32,989 nt of DNA from Corynebacterium sp. (GCA_030450335.1 JAKDIS010000014.1:1-32989), one strand, 5' to 3'. Positions 7,084 to 15,737 are shown, numbered from the stretch's first letter. Notes: generated by a model from the letters alone, not told the origin. Numbers and translations: made by a program.

Positions 7084-7907
7084 CCGTGCTGCAGGGCGCG
7101 GTACTCGACGCGCCGGAGTCCGTCCCGCCGATGTCCGCCGAGCAGGACGACCTGATCCCCGGAGACTACCTGCTCACGATGCGGGAACTGCGCTACCCCA
7201 GTCCGCTCGAACCGGAGGTCTGCACGGGGGACACGCACCACCACCTCAACCACCACGTGGTCTTCTGGCCGATGCGAGGCAGCGCCTACGTGGACGTGGA
7301 CGGGCACCGTCACCACCTCCCACCCGGGCACGGGGTCTTCGTGCCCGCCGGCGTGGGGCACGCCGCCGACACCGGTGCGTCCAGCACGTTGACCGCGGTC
7401 TACGTGCGACCGGACGCGTGGGAGGGGCCGGCGGACCGGGTGCACGATGTCGCGGTGAACGCCGCCACCAGGGAAATGCTGGTGATGATGGCCTACAACG
7501 CGATGGGACGCGACCGGCGGTTCCGGGCGCAGCGGCTGTGCCTGGACTTCATGTCCGAGCCGTGCCTGCCGGGGCTCGAACTGCCGCTGCCGGACAGCCG
7601 GCTGATCCAGCCGATCATGCGTCACGTCATGGAACGTCCGGACGACGACCGCTCCCTGGACGACTGGGCGTGGATCCTCAACACCAGCGGGCGCACCATC
7701 GCCCGGGCGTTCCGGGCGGACACCGGCATGACCTTCAGCGAGTGGCGCACGGCCGCCCGCATGTCCGAGGCCGTGCGGCTGCTGTCGGACGGCGCGCCGG
7801 TCGGCGCGGTGTCCAGGAAGGTGGGCTACACCTCCGCCAGTGCCTTCAGCACGGCGATGAAACGCGTCACCGGACGCGGCCCGCAGTACTTCCGCACCGT
7901 GCGGTGA
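7080..7907 (+). CDS. AraC-family regulator with His-rich cupin sensor domain
   Basis: This is a 275-residue regulator. The N-terminal cupin domain (about 45-110) contains an unusual histidine cluster: H53-H55, H58-H59, H76, H78-H79, H84 and H94. The C-terminal AraC DNA-binding domain (about 185-275) has both helix-turn-helix units, the second ending in the typical VGYTSASAFSTAMKRVTGRGPQYFR pattern (described, not a full match). The GTG start overlaps the SIP stop codon by four bases. Position suggests that it senses a ferric siderophore or metal and activates the neighbouring uptake genes, as PchR and YbtA do elsewhere. The 21-bp direct-repeat operators upstream of four transcription units here are its likely targets. 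The binding link is inferred. Confidence 0.9.
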   Translation: MTVLQGAVLDAPESVPPMSAEQDDLIPGDYLLTMRELRYPSPLEPEVCTGDTHHHLNHHVVFWPMRGSAYVDVDGHRHHLPPGHGVFVPAGVGHAADTGASSTLTAVYVRPDAWEGPADRVHDVAVNAATREMLVMMAYNAMGRDRRFRAQRLCLDFMSEPCLPGLELPLPDSRLIQPIMRHVMERPDDDRSLDDWAWILNTSGRTIARAFRADTGMTFSEWRTAARMSEAVRLLSDGAPVGAVSRKVGYTSASAFSTAMKRVTGRGPQYFRTVR

Positions 7908-7965
7908 GTTCCTCGCGGGACGACAACATGACAACAGAAAAAGCAGAAAAAACAGGAGTGGGACC

Positions 7966-9054
7966 ATGACAAAAACAGGTGGAGTGCAGGGCATGCGAGT
8001 GGCCTGGCTGGGGATGCTGAGCGCGGTGGCGCTGGCGTCGGCGGCGGTACTGACCGCATGCGGGTCCGACGATGGGGACAGCTCGGGCGGCAGTGGCGGT
8101 GACAGCGGATCCGGCACTTTCCCGGTCACCATGGAACACGTCTACGGCGAGACGGAGATCCCGGAGAAGCCGGAGCGGATCGTCACCATCGGATGGATCA
8201 CCCACGACATCGTCGCCGCCCTGGGCACCGCCCCGGTGGGGGTCGACGAGACCTGGGGAGGCGACGACGAGGGGTTCAGCCCGTGGTTCCGCGACCAGGT
8301 CGAGAACGTCCTGGACGCCGACATGCCCGAACTCACCGACTCCGAGGACGGGAGCATCAACGTGGAGAAGATCGCGGCCACCGAACCCGACCTCATCCTC
8401 GCGCCGCACTCCGGGATCACCGACGTCGACTACGGTCGTCTCACCGACATCGCCCCGACCGTGGCCTACACCGAGAGCCCCTGGCAGTCCGGTAGCTGGC
8501 AGGAACTGACGGAGACCGTGGCCACCGCGATGGGGGAGCAGGAGCGCGGTGCCGAGCTCATCGGGGAGACCGAGACCGCGATGGCGGACGAGGCCGCGGA
8601 GTACCCGAACCTGCAGGACTCGTCCTTCGTCTACGGGCTGACCTTCGACGGCGGTTCCCAGGAGCTGGGCCTCTACGTGTCGGGTGACCCGCGGGTCGCC
8701 TTCCTGCGGGAGTTCGGCCTGGTGGACAGCTCCAACCTCGCCGACTCGATGGACCTGGAGGAGGACTCCTTCTTCGGCACCGTCAGTCTGGAGAACGTCG
8801 GACGGGTCGACACCGACCTCTTCGTCGGCTGGTCGAGCAGTGCGCAGCAGACGCGGGACACGCTGGAGACCCCGGCGATGTCGCGGTGGCGACCGATCGA
8901 GGACGGCAACTACTACATCCTCGAGGACGAGACGCTCGCCTCGGCGACCAACGGTCCCAGTCCGCTCAGTATCCGCTGGGCGCTGGACGAAGGGTTCCTC
9001 GACGACCTGTCCGAGGCGCTGGACGGCGGTGCCGTGGTGCGCCCGGCACGCTGA
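7966..9054 (+). CDS. Siderophore/iron-complex solute-binding lipoprotein (paralogue 4)
   Basis: This is a 362-residue binding protein with a signal peptide and the lipobox LTAC (Cys32), then a Gly/Ser/Asp-rich linker. The mature domain opens with FPVTMEHVYGETEIPEKPERIV and includes EPDLILAPHSGI and YGRLTDIAPTVAYT. It is clearly the closest relative of the binding protein at 3879-4961. ATG 7966 is preceded by GGAGTGGGACC, a good ribosome site, and by an A-rich stretch (7926-7955) unusual for this GC-rich DNA, which may aid initiation. It follows the AraC gene by 58 bases with no visible terminator or separate operator, so it probably belongs to the SIP-araC operon. It converges on the acyl-CoA dehydrogenase gene. 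Confidence 0.88.
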   Translation: MTKTGGVQGMRVAWLGMLSAVALASAAVLTACGSDDGDSSGGSGGDSGSGTFPVTMEHVYGETEIPEKPERIVTIGWITHDIVAALGTAPVGVDETWGGDDEGFSPWFRDQVENVLDADMPELTDSEDGSINVEKIAATEPDLILAPHSGITDVDYGRLTDIAPTVAYTESPWQSGSWQELTETVATAMGEQERGAELIGETETAMADEAAEYPNLQDSSFVYGLTFDGGSQELGLYVSGDPRVAFLREFGLVDSSNLADSMDLEEDSFFGTVSLENVGRVDTDLFVGWSSSAQQTRDTLETPAMSRWRPIEDGNYYILEDETLASATNGPSPLSIRWALDEGFLDDLSEALDGGAVVRPAR

Positions 9055-9085
9055 GACCGTCGGGTAGCCACGGCGTCACACGGCG

Positions 9086-10858
9086 TCACAGATCAGCGCA
9101 GTCCAGTCCGGTGAACAGGGAGTCCGGGTGCGCGAGCCGGTCGAGCACCGGGTCGACGAGGGGGAGTTCGCGGGTGAAGAAGTACTCGGCGGCGGCCCGT
9201 TTGCCGGCCGCCAGCGGGGAGCCGGCCTCACGGGCGGCGTGTGCCATGTCCAGCCAGATCCAGGCGACCACGACGTGCCCGGTGACCTCGAGGTAGTCGG
9301 TCGCGTGGGCGAGTGCGGCTGAGGCGTCCCCGTCCTTCCGCAACGTCGCGGTGACCTCCACGAGGCGTGCGAGGCGGGCGGCGAGGGCGTCCGAGAACGC
9401 GGGGAAGGACGCCGCGGCGGCGTCCACCGTCGCGGTGATCGTCTCGGCGAGCAGGCGCAGGCCCGCGCCGTCCTGCATCACGACCTTGCGTCCGAGCAGG
9501 TCCTGGCCCTGGATTCCGTGCGTGCCCTCGTGGATGGGGTTGAGCCGGTTGTCGCGGTAGAACTGCTCCACGTTGTGGTCGCGGGTGTAGCCGGCACCGC
9601 CGAGGACCTGGATCGCCAGGTCGTTGGCGGCGGGCCCGTACTGGGAGGGGAAGCTCTTCACCACCGGGGTGAGCACGTCGAGCAGCAGGTCGAACCGTCG
9701 GCGTTGCTCACCGCTTGCGACGGTGGAGCGGTCCACCAGGTTCGCGGCGTAGAGGCACAGGGCCATGGACCCCTCCGCGTAGGCCTTCTGCGCCAGGAGC
9801 ATGCGCCGGACGTCGGCGTGCTCGATGATCGGCACCTGCGGCCGGGCGGGGTCCTTCGCACCGACGGGCCGGCCCTGCGGGCGGTTGCGCGCGTAGTCCA
9901 GGGACTCCAGGTACCCGGTCATCGCCAGGGCGGCCGCGCCGGTGCCCACGCCGATGCGGGCCTCGTTCATCATGTGGAACATGTACTGCAGCCCGCGGTT
10001 CTCCTCGCCGACGAGGTAGCCGACCGCGCCCGCCGACCCGCCGGGGGAGTGCGTGCCGTCGCCGAAGTTGAGCAGGGTGTTGGTGGTGCCGCGGTAGCCC
10101 ATCTTGTGGTTGAGGCCGGCGAGGGTCACGTCGTTGCGCTCGCCGTCCTTCAGGACCTTCGGGACGATGAAGAGGCTCAGTCCCTTCACCCCGGCTGCGC
10201 CGGTGCGGGCGAGGACGAGGTGGATGATGTTGTCGGTCATCTGGTGGTCGCCGCCGGAGATCCACATCTTCGTGCCGGTGAGGCGCCACGTACCGCTGTC
10301 GTCGTCGCGCCGGGCGCGGGTCGTCACGTCGGCCAGCGAGGAACCGGCGTGGGGCTCGGACAGGCACATGGTCCCGCTGAAGACTCCGGCGAGCTGCGGG
10401 TCGGCGTAGTCGGTCACCTGCTGCGGGGAGCCGTGGGCGATGATCAGGGCGGCGTTGGCCATGGTGAGCATGGGGTAGGCGGCGGTGGCGATGTTGGCGG
10501 CCTGGACCCAGGCGAAGCAGGCGCGGGACACGGTGAGCGGCAGGTCGACCCCGCCGTGCTCCTCCCCGAAGGACGCGGCGGCGAGGCCGGAGTCGGCGAA
10601 GGCGCGCAGTGCCGGGGCGATGGCCTCGTGGGTGTGGACGCTGCCGTCGCGGCTGGTGAACGTCGGCTCGTCGAGGTCGGAGGCCCGCATGTGCGGGCGG
10701 AAGGACGTTACCGCCAGCTCGCGGGAGGCGTCGAGCATCGCGTCGAAGGTGTCCCTGGAGTGCTCGGCGAACGGCGCGTGGTCGGTGAGTTCCTCGACAC
10801 GCAGCCAGTCGTGGAGCAGGAAGGACAGGTCGTCGCGGGACAGGATCTCGGCGGTCAT
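9086..10858 (-). CDS. Long-form acyl-CoA dehydrogenase (FadE5/DmdC type)
   Basis: This 590-residue flavoenzyme should oxidise an acyl-CoA to the 2,3-enoyl-CoA. It is about 200 residues longer than ordinary acyl-CoA dehydrogenases, as in the FadE5 and DmdC groups, which carry an extra C-terminal helical domain. Visible motifs are the flavin/substrate segment MCLSEPHAGSSLADV (164-178), KMWISGGDH (197-205), the GGAGYTRDHNVEQFYRD block (420-436), and PIHEGTHGIQGQDLLGRK (441-458), with Glu444 as the presumed catalytic base. AGGGTGG lies just before the ATG. It follows the SDR gene by 42 bases on the same strand, so the two are probably one operon. Substrate chain length cannot be read from the sequence; fatty acid or lipid recycling is a guess from context. 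Confidence 0.93.
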   Translation of the reverse strand: MTAEILSRDDLSFLLHDWLRVEELTDHAPFAEHSRDTFDAMLDASRELAVTSFRPHMRASDLDEPTFTSRDGSVHTHEAIAPALRAFADSGLAAASFGEEHGGVDLPLTVSRACFAWVQAANIATAAYPMLTMANAALIIAHGSPQQVTDYADPQLAGVFSGTMCLSEPHAGSSLADVTTRARRDDDSGTWRLTGTKMWISGGDHQMTDNIIHLVLARTGAAGVKGLSLFIVPKVLKDGERNDVTLAGLNHKMGYRGTTNTLLNFGDGTHSPGGSAGAVGYLVGEENRGLQYMFHMMNEARIGVGTGAAALAMTGYLESLDYARNRPQGRPVGAKDPARPQVPIIEHADVRRMLLAQKAYAEGSMALCLYAANLVDRSTVASGEQRRRFDLLLDVLTPVVKSFPSQYGPAANDLAIQVLGGAGYTRDHNVEQFYRDNRLNPIHEGTHGIQGQDLLGRKVVMQDGAGLRLLAETITATVDAAAASFPAFSDALAARLARLVEVTATLRKDGDASAALAHATDYLEVTGHVVVAWIWLDMAHAAREAGSPLAAGKRAAAEYFFTRELPLVDPVLDRLAHPDSLFTGLDCADL

Positions 10859-10900
10859 GTTTCCACCCTAAAGTACCGACGGGGATGTCGGTGCGGAAAC

Positions 10901-11737
10901 CTACGGGCGCCCCACCCCGGTCAGCTCCGCGCTGCGCTCCCACAGCCCCTCCGCCAGTGCCGCGTCGTGGACCTGCGGATTCACCTTCGTGGCCAGCTTC
11001 CCGCGCTCGTGGTAGCCGCCAGGGGTGAAATCGGTGCCGGGCTCGCCCAGGGCCAGGTCGACGAGGAGGCGTGCACTGTCCTCGGGGCTGGTCATCAGCA
11101 GCTTCGAGACCACGGGGAGGTGGTAGACGATCTTCATGAGGCTGGAGGTGTCCGAGGCGAAACTGGTGCTGACAACGCCGGGGTGGAAGGCCACGGCGTT
11201 GACCTCGTCGCCGAACCGGCGGTCCAGTTCGCCGGTGAACAGGATGTTCTCCAGCTTGGCGTCGCCGTAGGCCTTGTTCGCGCTCCACTTCCCTGAATTG
11301 TCGAGGTCAGAGAGATCAAGGTCCCCGAAGAGGCGGGCGGCGATGCTGGCGGTCTGGATCACCGTGGCGTGCGACTCGCGTAGCCGCTCGAGCAGCAGGT
11401 TCGTCAGCAGGAACGGGGCCAGGTGGTTGACCTGGAACGTCTTGTCGTACCCGTCCTGCGTGGTATCCTGCGAGAAGATGCCGCCGGCGTTGTTCGCCAG
11501 CACGTCGATGCGCGGGTAGGCGTCGAGCAGGTCGGACGCCAGGTCGCGCACCTGGTCGAGGTGCTGGAAGTCCGCCAGGTGGTAGGGGGCGTCCAGCTCG
11601 TCGGCGAGGGCGCGTGTCTTCTCCGGCGACCTGCCGACCAGGACGACCCGGTGGCCGGACGCCGCCAGGTGGCGCGCCGCTGCGGCGCCGATGCCGTCGC
11701 TGGCGCCGGTGATCACGATCGTTCTGCTGTCATTCAT
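10901..11737 (-). CDS. Short-chain dehydrogenase/reductase (retinol dehydrogenase-like)
   Basis: This 278-residue oxidoreductase has a Rossmann fold. The cofactor motif TGASDGIG spans 10-17, Arg36 after the second strand (VLVGRS) suggests NADP(H), NNAG is at 82-85, and the catalytic set is Ser131 with Tyr157 and Lys161 (YGDAK). A long insertion before the Tyr (GDLDLSDLDNSGKWS) is typical of retinol-dehydrogenase/WWOX-like members. TAGCCT lies 8 bases before the ATG at 11737, so the transcript may be leaderless, although GGGCGGG in between could also act as a weak ribosome site. It is divergent from glfT2 and apparently first in a two-gene operon with the acyl-CoA dehydrogenase. The substrate is unknown. 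Confidence 0.92.
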   Translation of the reverse strand: MNDSRTIVITGASDGIGAAAARHLAASGHRVVLVGRSPEKTRALADELDAPYHLADFQHLDQVRDLASDLLDAYPRIDVLANNAGGIFSQDTTQDGYDKTFQVNHLAPFLLTNLLLERLRESHATVIQTASIAARLFGDLDLSDLDNSGKWSANKAYGDAKLENILFTGELDRRFGDEVNAVAFHPGVVSTSFASDTSSLMKIVYHLPVVSKLLMTSPEDSARLLVDLALGEPGTDFTPGGYHERGKLATKVNPQVHDAALAEGLWERSAELTGVGRP

Positions 11738-11753
11738 GCCCGCCCAGGCTACG

Positions 11754-11801
11754 CACCTGTACCCTCACCCGTATCTGCACCCGTGTCCCTGCCCGAACCC
11801 A
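11754..11801. repeat. Imperfect 12-bp tandem repeat, four copies
   Basis: Four 12-base units follow one another: CACCTGTACCCT, CACCCGTATCTG, CACCCGTGTCCC and TGCCCGAACCCA. They lie in the divergent intergenic region between the SDR gene and glfT2. No function is evident; the remainder of the region (11802-11907) holds no gene, and I saw no confident promoter for glfT2. Confidence 0.5.
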
Positions 11802-11907
11802 CAGAGGACTCACAGGCGTATGCAGCGTGCCCGACTACGTCCCTGCGGTGCTGATGGGGAATAATCGGCGGCGTACAACTGTCTAACGGAGGCCGGCGTA
11901 GAACTTC

Positions 11908-13983
11908 ATGAGCGCAACCACTGAGATGAGCGACCAGTCCGGCGACCGGGCTGCCGTCGGGAGCGAGGATCGATACGACCCGCGGCGCCTCGCCCGGGTC
12001 ATTCTGCCGAAGCGGGGTGAACCGCGGGACGTGCGTTCCCTCTACATCGTGGAGAACGAGCAGACCCCGGGGCGCGTCACCGCCCTGTCGCGCACGTCCG
12101 CCCGCATCCCCGCGGGCGAGGAGATCAGCTTCGAGAGCTACTTCAACGGGTTCCCCGCGTCCTACTGGCGCCGGTGGAGCCAGCTCGACGAGGTGCAGCT
12201 GCGCGTCGACCTCACCGGCGACGCGCGCATCGACATCTACCGCTCCAAGATCGACGGCTCGCGTATCGCCGTGACCGGCGGCATCGTGGAGGTCGACGAG
12301 GACGGCCGCGGTGTCGCGGAGTTCACCATGTCCCTGGACCCGTTCGAGGACGGCGGCTGGATCTGGTTCGACATCACGTGCGAGTCCGAGACCGTCATCC
12401 ACAGCGCCGGCTGGTTCGCCACGAAGGACGCCGGGGAGCAGCGCGTGGTCTCCGACACCGTGGTGACCGATCCCGTCACCGGCGGGAAGAAGACGCTCAA
12501 GGCGGGAGACGTCCTGCCCGCCCCGGAGCCGCGCGTGACGATCGGCATCCCCACGTTCAACCGTCCGGCGGACGCCGTCGCCGCGTTGGAGGCGCTGTCG
12601 TCCGACCCGGTCGTCGACTCGGTCGTGGACACGCTGATCATGCCCGACCAGGGCACGAAGCACCCGAAGGACGAGCCGGGCTTCCCGGCGGTCGAGGAGC
12701 ACTACGGCGACCGGCTGCGCATGCCGGTGCAGGGCAACCTCGGTGGCTCCGGCGGATACTCGCGCATCATGTACGAGGCGCGTCACCCGGAGCGCGGCAC
12801 CGACAGCCCGTTCATCCTCTACATGGACGACGACATCGCCATCGAGCCGGACAGCGTGCTGCGCTCCCTGGCGGCGTCGCGCTACGCCACCTCGCCGATG
12901 CTGGTCGGCGGTCAGATGCTGAACCTGCAGGAGCGCAGCCACCTGCACACCATGGGCGAGATCATCGACCGTGGCAGCTTCATGTGGACCGCCGCCCCGC
13001 ACACGCACTACGACCACGACTTCTACAACCACCCGCTGCGTGACCGCGGCGAGTACGGGGAGAACGCCTCCGGCGAGGCGGTCGACTCCAAGGACCTGCA
13101 CCGCCGCATCGACGCCGACTACAACGGCTGGTGGATGTGCATGATCCCGCGCGTCGTCGCCGACACCATCGGCCAGCCCCTGCCGCTGTTCATCAAGTGG
13201 GACGACGGCGAGTTCGGCCTGCGCGCCCGCGACCACGGCTTCCCCACGGCGTCCTGGCCCGGCATTGCGATCTGGCACATGGCCTGGTCCGACAAGGACG
13301 ACGCCATCGACTGGCAGGCCTACTTCCACCTGCGCAACCGGCTCATCGTCGCCGCCCTGCAGCACGAGGGCAGCCCGACGGGCATCATCACCTCGATGAC
13401 GAAGGCCACCGCCAAGCACCTCATGTGCCTGGAGTACTCCACCGTGGCGATCCAGAACGAGGCGATGAAGGACTTCCTCGCCGGCCCGGACCAGCTCTTC
13501 GACATCCTCGACACCGCGCTGCCGCGCATCAACGCGCTGCGCAAGCAGTACCCGGACGCCGTCGTCGTGCCGTCCGCCGCGCAGCTGCCCGCCCCGGTGG
13601 GTGGACCGGCGAAGCTGACGGACATCCCGCTGTCGCCGTTCGCCAAGGTCTCGCGCCTGGCGAAGGTCGTGGCCAACAACCTGCGCCCGGCCGACCCGCA
13701 CCACCACGAGGTGCCGCAGGTCAACCTGCCCCCGATCGAGGCCCGCTGGTTCTCCCTCGGCCGTCTCGACGGGGTCACCGTGACCACCGCCGACGGCCGT
13801 GGCGTGGTCTACCGCAAGCGCGACCGTGACAAGGCCCGTGACCTGGCCCGCGAGTCCGCGCGCCTGCAGAAGGAGGTGGCGACCCGCTTCGACGAGATGC
13901 GGCAGCGCTACCGCGTGGCACACCCCGAGCTGACCAGCGTGGACGCCTGGGCGAAGATCTTCGAGCCGGGGGAGACGTCATGA
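11908..13983 (+). CDS. glfT2: Galactofuranosyltransferase GlfT2
   Basis: This 691-residue GT-A glycosyltransferase polymerises the galactan of arabinogalactan, using UDP-galactofuranose at the inner face of the membrane. It has an N-terminal beta-barrel domain (about 40-200) and then the GT2 core, starting VTIGIPTFNRP (210-220). The metal-binding acidic motif is YMDDDI, with DDD at 307-309. The catalytic-base region is KWDDGEFGLRA (430-440), and the metal-ligand histidine is His457 in IWHMAW. These match the known GlfT2 motifs closely. ATG 11908 is the first in frame after a stop at 11899; the nearest purine-rich site, GGAGG at 11887-11892, is rather distant (about 16 bases). The stop overlaps the next gene's ATG (ATGA). 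The length is slightly above the mycobacterial form because of an N-terminal extension. Confidence 0.97.
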   Translation: MSATTEMSDQSGDRAAVGSEDRYDPRRLARVILPKRGEPRDVRSLYIVENEQTPGRVTALSRTSARIPAGEEISFESYFNGFPASYWRRWSQLDEVQLRVDLTGDARIDIYRSKIDGSRIAVTGGIVEVDEDGRGVAEFTMSLDPFEDGGWIWFDITCESETVIHSAGWFATKDAGEQRVVSDTVVTDPVTGGKKTLKAGDVLPAPEPRVTIGIPTFNRPADAVAALEALSSDPVVDSVVDTLIMPDQGTKHPKDEPGFPAVEEHYGDRLRMPVQGNLGGSGGYSRIMYEARHPERGTDSPFILYMDDDIAIEPDSVLRSLAASRYATSPMLVGGQMLNLQERSHLHTMGEIIDRGSFMWTAAPHTHYDHDFYNHPLRDRGEYGENASGEAVDSKDLHRRIDADYNGWWMCMIPRVVADTIGQPLPLFIKWDDGEFGLRARDHGFPTASWPGIAIWHMAWSDKDDAIDWQAYFHLRNRLIVAALQHEGSPTGIITSMTKATAKHLMCLEYSTVAIQNEAMKDFLAGPDQLFDILDTALPRINALRKQYPDAVVVPSAAQLPAPVGGPAKLTDIPLSPFAKVSRLAKVVANNLRPADPHHHEVPQVNLPPIEARWFSLGRLDGVTVTTADGRGVVYRKRDRDKARDLARESARLQKEVATRFDEMRQRYRVAHPELTSVDAWAKIFEPGETS

Positions 13984-14540
13984 CCTCTGCGGTCCGCTCC
14001 GAGGCGGACGTGCTCGTCGCCGTGCAGGACGCCGTCCTGAAGGCGCCGGCCGACCGTACCGTCCTCGCCACCGCCCGCGGGCTGAGCCACTTCGGCGAGC
14101 ACGCGCTCGGCTGGTTCGCCCTCGCCGGCACCGGCGCAGCGGTCGCCGCCGTGCGCGGACGTAAGGACACGGCCGGCGCGACGGCCGGCGTGGCACCCTG
14201 GGTGGAGCTGGGCGTCTCGGCGTTCACCGCCCACGCGGCGTCCGTCGTCCTCAAGCGGGTCGTGCGACGCCGCCGGCCCTCGGACCCGCGCATCCGCGTC
14301 GGGGTGGCGACGCCGTCGCGGCTGAGCTTCCCCTCGTCACACGCCACGTCCACCGCCGCGGCGCTGACGTCGCTGACCCGGGTCACCGGGTCCCGGCTGC
14401 CGCTCGCCGGCGTGCCGGTGATGATGGCGTCCCGCCTGGTCCTCGGGGTGCACTACCCCACCGACGTCCTCGCCGGCGTCGCCCTCGGGGTGGCGACCGA
14501 GAAGGCCGTCCACCGAACTGCGAAGGAGATCAACCGATGA
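13980..14540 (+). CDS. PAP2-family phosphatase (decaprenylphosphoryl-5-phosphoribose phosphatase candidate)
   Basis: This is a 186-residue membrane phosphatase of the PAP2 superfamily. All three motifs are present: KxxxxxxRP as KRVVRRRRP (92-100), PSSH within FPSSHATS (His121), and SRLVLGVHYPTD (151-162, His158). In the equivalent mycobacterial position (Rv3807c) the enzyme is proposed to remove the 5-phosphate from decaprenylphosphoryl-5-phosphoribose, the product of the next gene. Start and stop both overlap neighbours as ATGA, so glfT2, this gene and ubiA are translationally coupled. The family is certain; the substrate comes from gene order. Confidence 0.93.
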   Translation: MTSAVRSEADVLVAVQDAVLKAPADRTVLATARGLSHFGEHALGWFALAGTGAAVAAVRGRKDTAGATAGVAPWVELGVSAFTAHAASVVLKRVVRRRRPSDPRIRVGVATPSRLSFPSSHATSTAAALTSLTRVTGSRLPLAGVPVMMASRLVLGVHYPTDVLAGVALGVATEKAVHRTAKEINR

Positions 14541-15637
14541 CCCGACCCGGGACGGACCCCGAATTCGACCCCACCGAGTCCAACGACACCAACGAGCGTC
14601 CGGGGGAGCGTCAGGTGTTCATCGGGTCCGAACCGCACACCTCCGGGCTCGAGGAGCCGGCGGAGTGGGAGGACCAGACCTACGCCAAGGAGTCGACGGA
14701 GGACACCGGTGCCGGTACCGGCCACCGTGCCCCGCGCAACCTGCCCGAGGCGATGGTCAAGGCGCTGCGCCCCAAGCAGTGGGTGAAGAACGTCCTCGTC
14801 GTCGCTGCGCCCGCGGCCGCCGGCGGTGACCTGCTCTTCCAGGGGCGGGTGATCACCGACATCATCATCGCCTTCGTCGTGTTCTGCCTCGGCGCCTCGT
14901 CGATCTACCTGGTCAACGACGCCAAGGACGTGGAGTCCGACCGTCAGCACCCCACGAAGCGCTACCGGCCGATCGCCGCGGGCGTGCTTCCGGTGGGCCT
15001 GGCCTACGCCATGGCGGTGGTGCTCATCGTCGCCGCCATCGGGTTGAGCTTCCTGGCGTCCAACGGCGGCTCGCTGGCGATCGTCATCGCCATCTACATC
15101 GGGCTGCAGCTGGGCTACTGCTTCGGCTGGAAGCACCAGCCGGTCATCGACATCGCGCTGGTGTCCTCCGGGTTCATGCTGCGCGCCATGGCCGGTGGCG
15201 TGGCCGCGAGCATCGACCTGTCCCAGTGGTTCCTGCTGGTCGCCGCGTTCGGTTCGCTGTTCATGGCCGCCGGCAAGCGGTACGCGGAGCTCAAGCTGTC
15301 GCTGCGCTCGGGCGCGAAGATCCGCAAGTCGCTGGAGAGCTACACTCCGACCTACCTGCGGTTCGTGTGGACGCTGTCCGCCACGGCCGTGGTGCTGGCC
15401 TACGCCCTGTGGGGCTTCGACATGAGCCAGCAGCACCCGGGTCACGCCTCGGTCTGGTACCAGGTCTCCATGGTGCCCTTCACCGTGGCGATCCTGCGCT
15501 ACGCCGCGGACGTCGACCGGGGCGAGGGTGGTGCACCGGACGAGATCGCACTGAGCGACAGGACGCTGCAGGCCCTTGCGCTGCTGTGGGTCGCCACGAT
15601 CGCGGTGGCCGTGTACGTGATTCCGGCCGTTACCTAG
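14537..15637 (+). CDS. ubiA: Decaprenyl-phosphate phosphoribosyltransferase (UbiA family)
   Basis: This 366-residue polytopic prenyltransferase-fold enzyme should transfer 5-phosphoribose from PRPP to decaprenyl phosphate, the first step to the arabinose donor DPA. The core starts at about residue 70 with the sequence RPKQWVKN (78-85). It has the metal/diphosphate motif NDAKDVESD (127-135) followed by HPTKRYRPIA, the hallmark of this subgroup, and a second polar loop with GKRYAELK. About nine hydrophobic segments are visible. The first 70 residues are an acidic, Pro/Glu/Thr-rich, apparently disordered tail, which makes the protein clearly longer than the about 300-residue mycobacterial enzyme. 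It overlaps the phosphatase gene by four bases. The 172 bases that follow (15638-15809) contain no gene. Confidence 0.96.
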   Translation: MTRPGTDPEFDPTESNDTNERPGERQVFIGSEPHTSGLEEPAEWEDQTYAKESTEDTGAGTGHRAPRNLPEAMVKALRPKQWVKNVLVVAAPAAAGGDLLFQGRVITDIIIAFVVFCLGASSIYLVNDAKDVESDRQHPTKRYRPIAAGVLPVGLAYAMAVVLIVAAIGLSFLASNGGSLAIVIAIYIGLQLGYCFGWKHQPVIDIALVSSGFMLRAMAGGVAASIDLSQWFLLVAAFGSLFMAAGKRYAELKLSLRSGAKIRKSLESYTPTYLRFVWTLSATAVVLAYALWGFDMSQQHPGHASVWYQVSMVPFTVAILRYAADVDRGEGGAPDEIALSDRTLQALALLWVATIAVAVYVIPAVT

Positions 15638-15707
15638 GGGCCTGTCGAACCTGGCATCCCGCTGGCCCGTCCCTGGCGTAACGCTTGGGGCGGGCTTGAC
15701 GATATTC

Positions 15708-15737
15708 TTGGCGGAAAAGATCACTGTTTGGTAACGT
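15708..15737 (+). promoter_or_regulatory. Possible promoter of the first mycolyltransferase
   Basis: TTGGCG (15708-15713) and TAACGT (15732-15737) are 18 bases apart in a local AT-rich patch about 70 bases before the mycolyltransferase start. The -35 match is weak (4 of 6). Another TTGACG at 15696 has no good partner. Confidence 0.35.

Noticed and set aside
9069-9088. Tandem 10-bp direct repeat CACGGCGTCA at the end of the acyl-CoA dehydrogenase gene
   Set aside because: Only two copies occur, between convergent genes and overlapping the stop codon. It is most simply a small duplication without evidence of function, and not an attachment site since no integrase is near.
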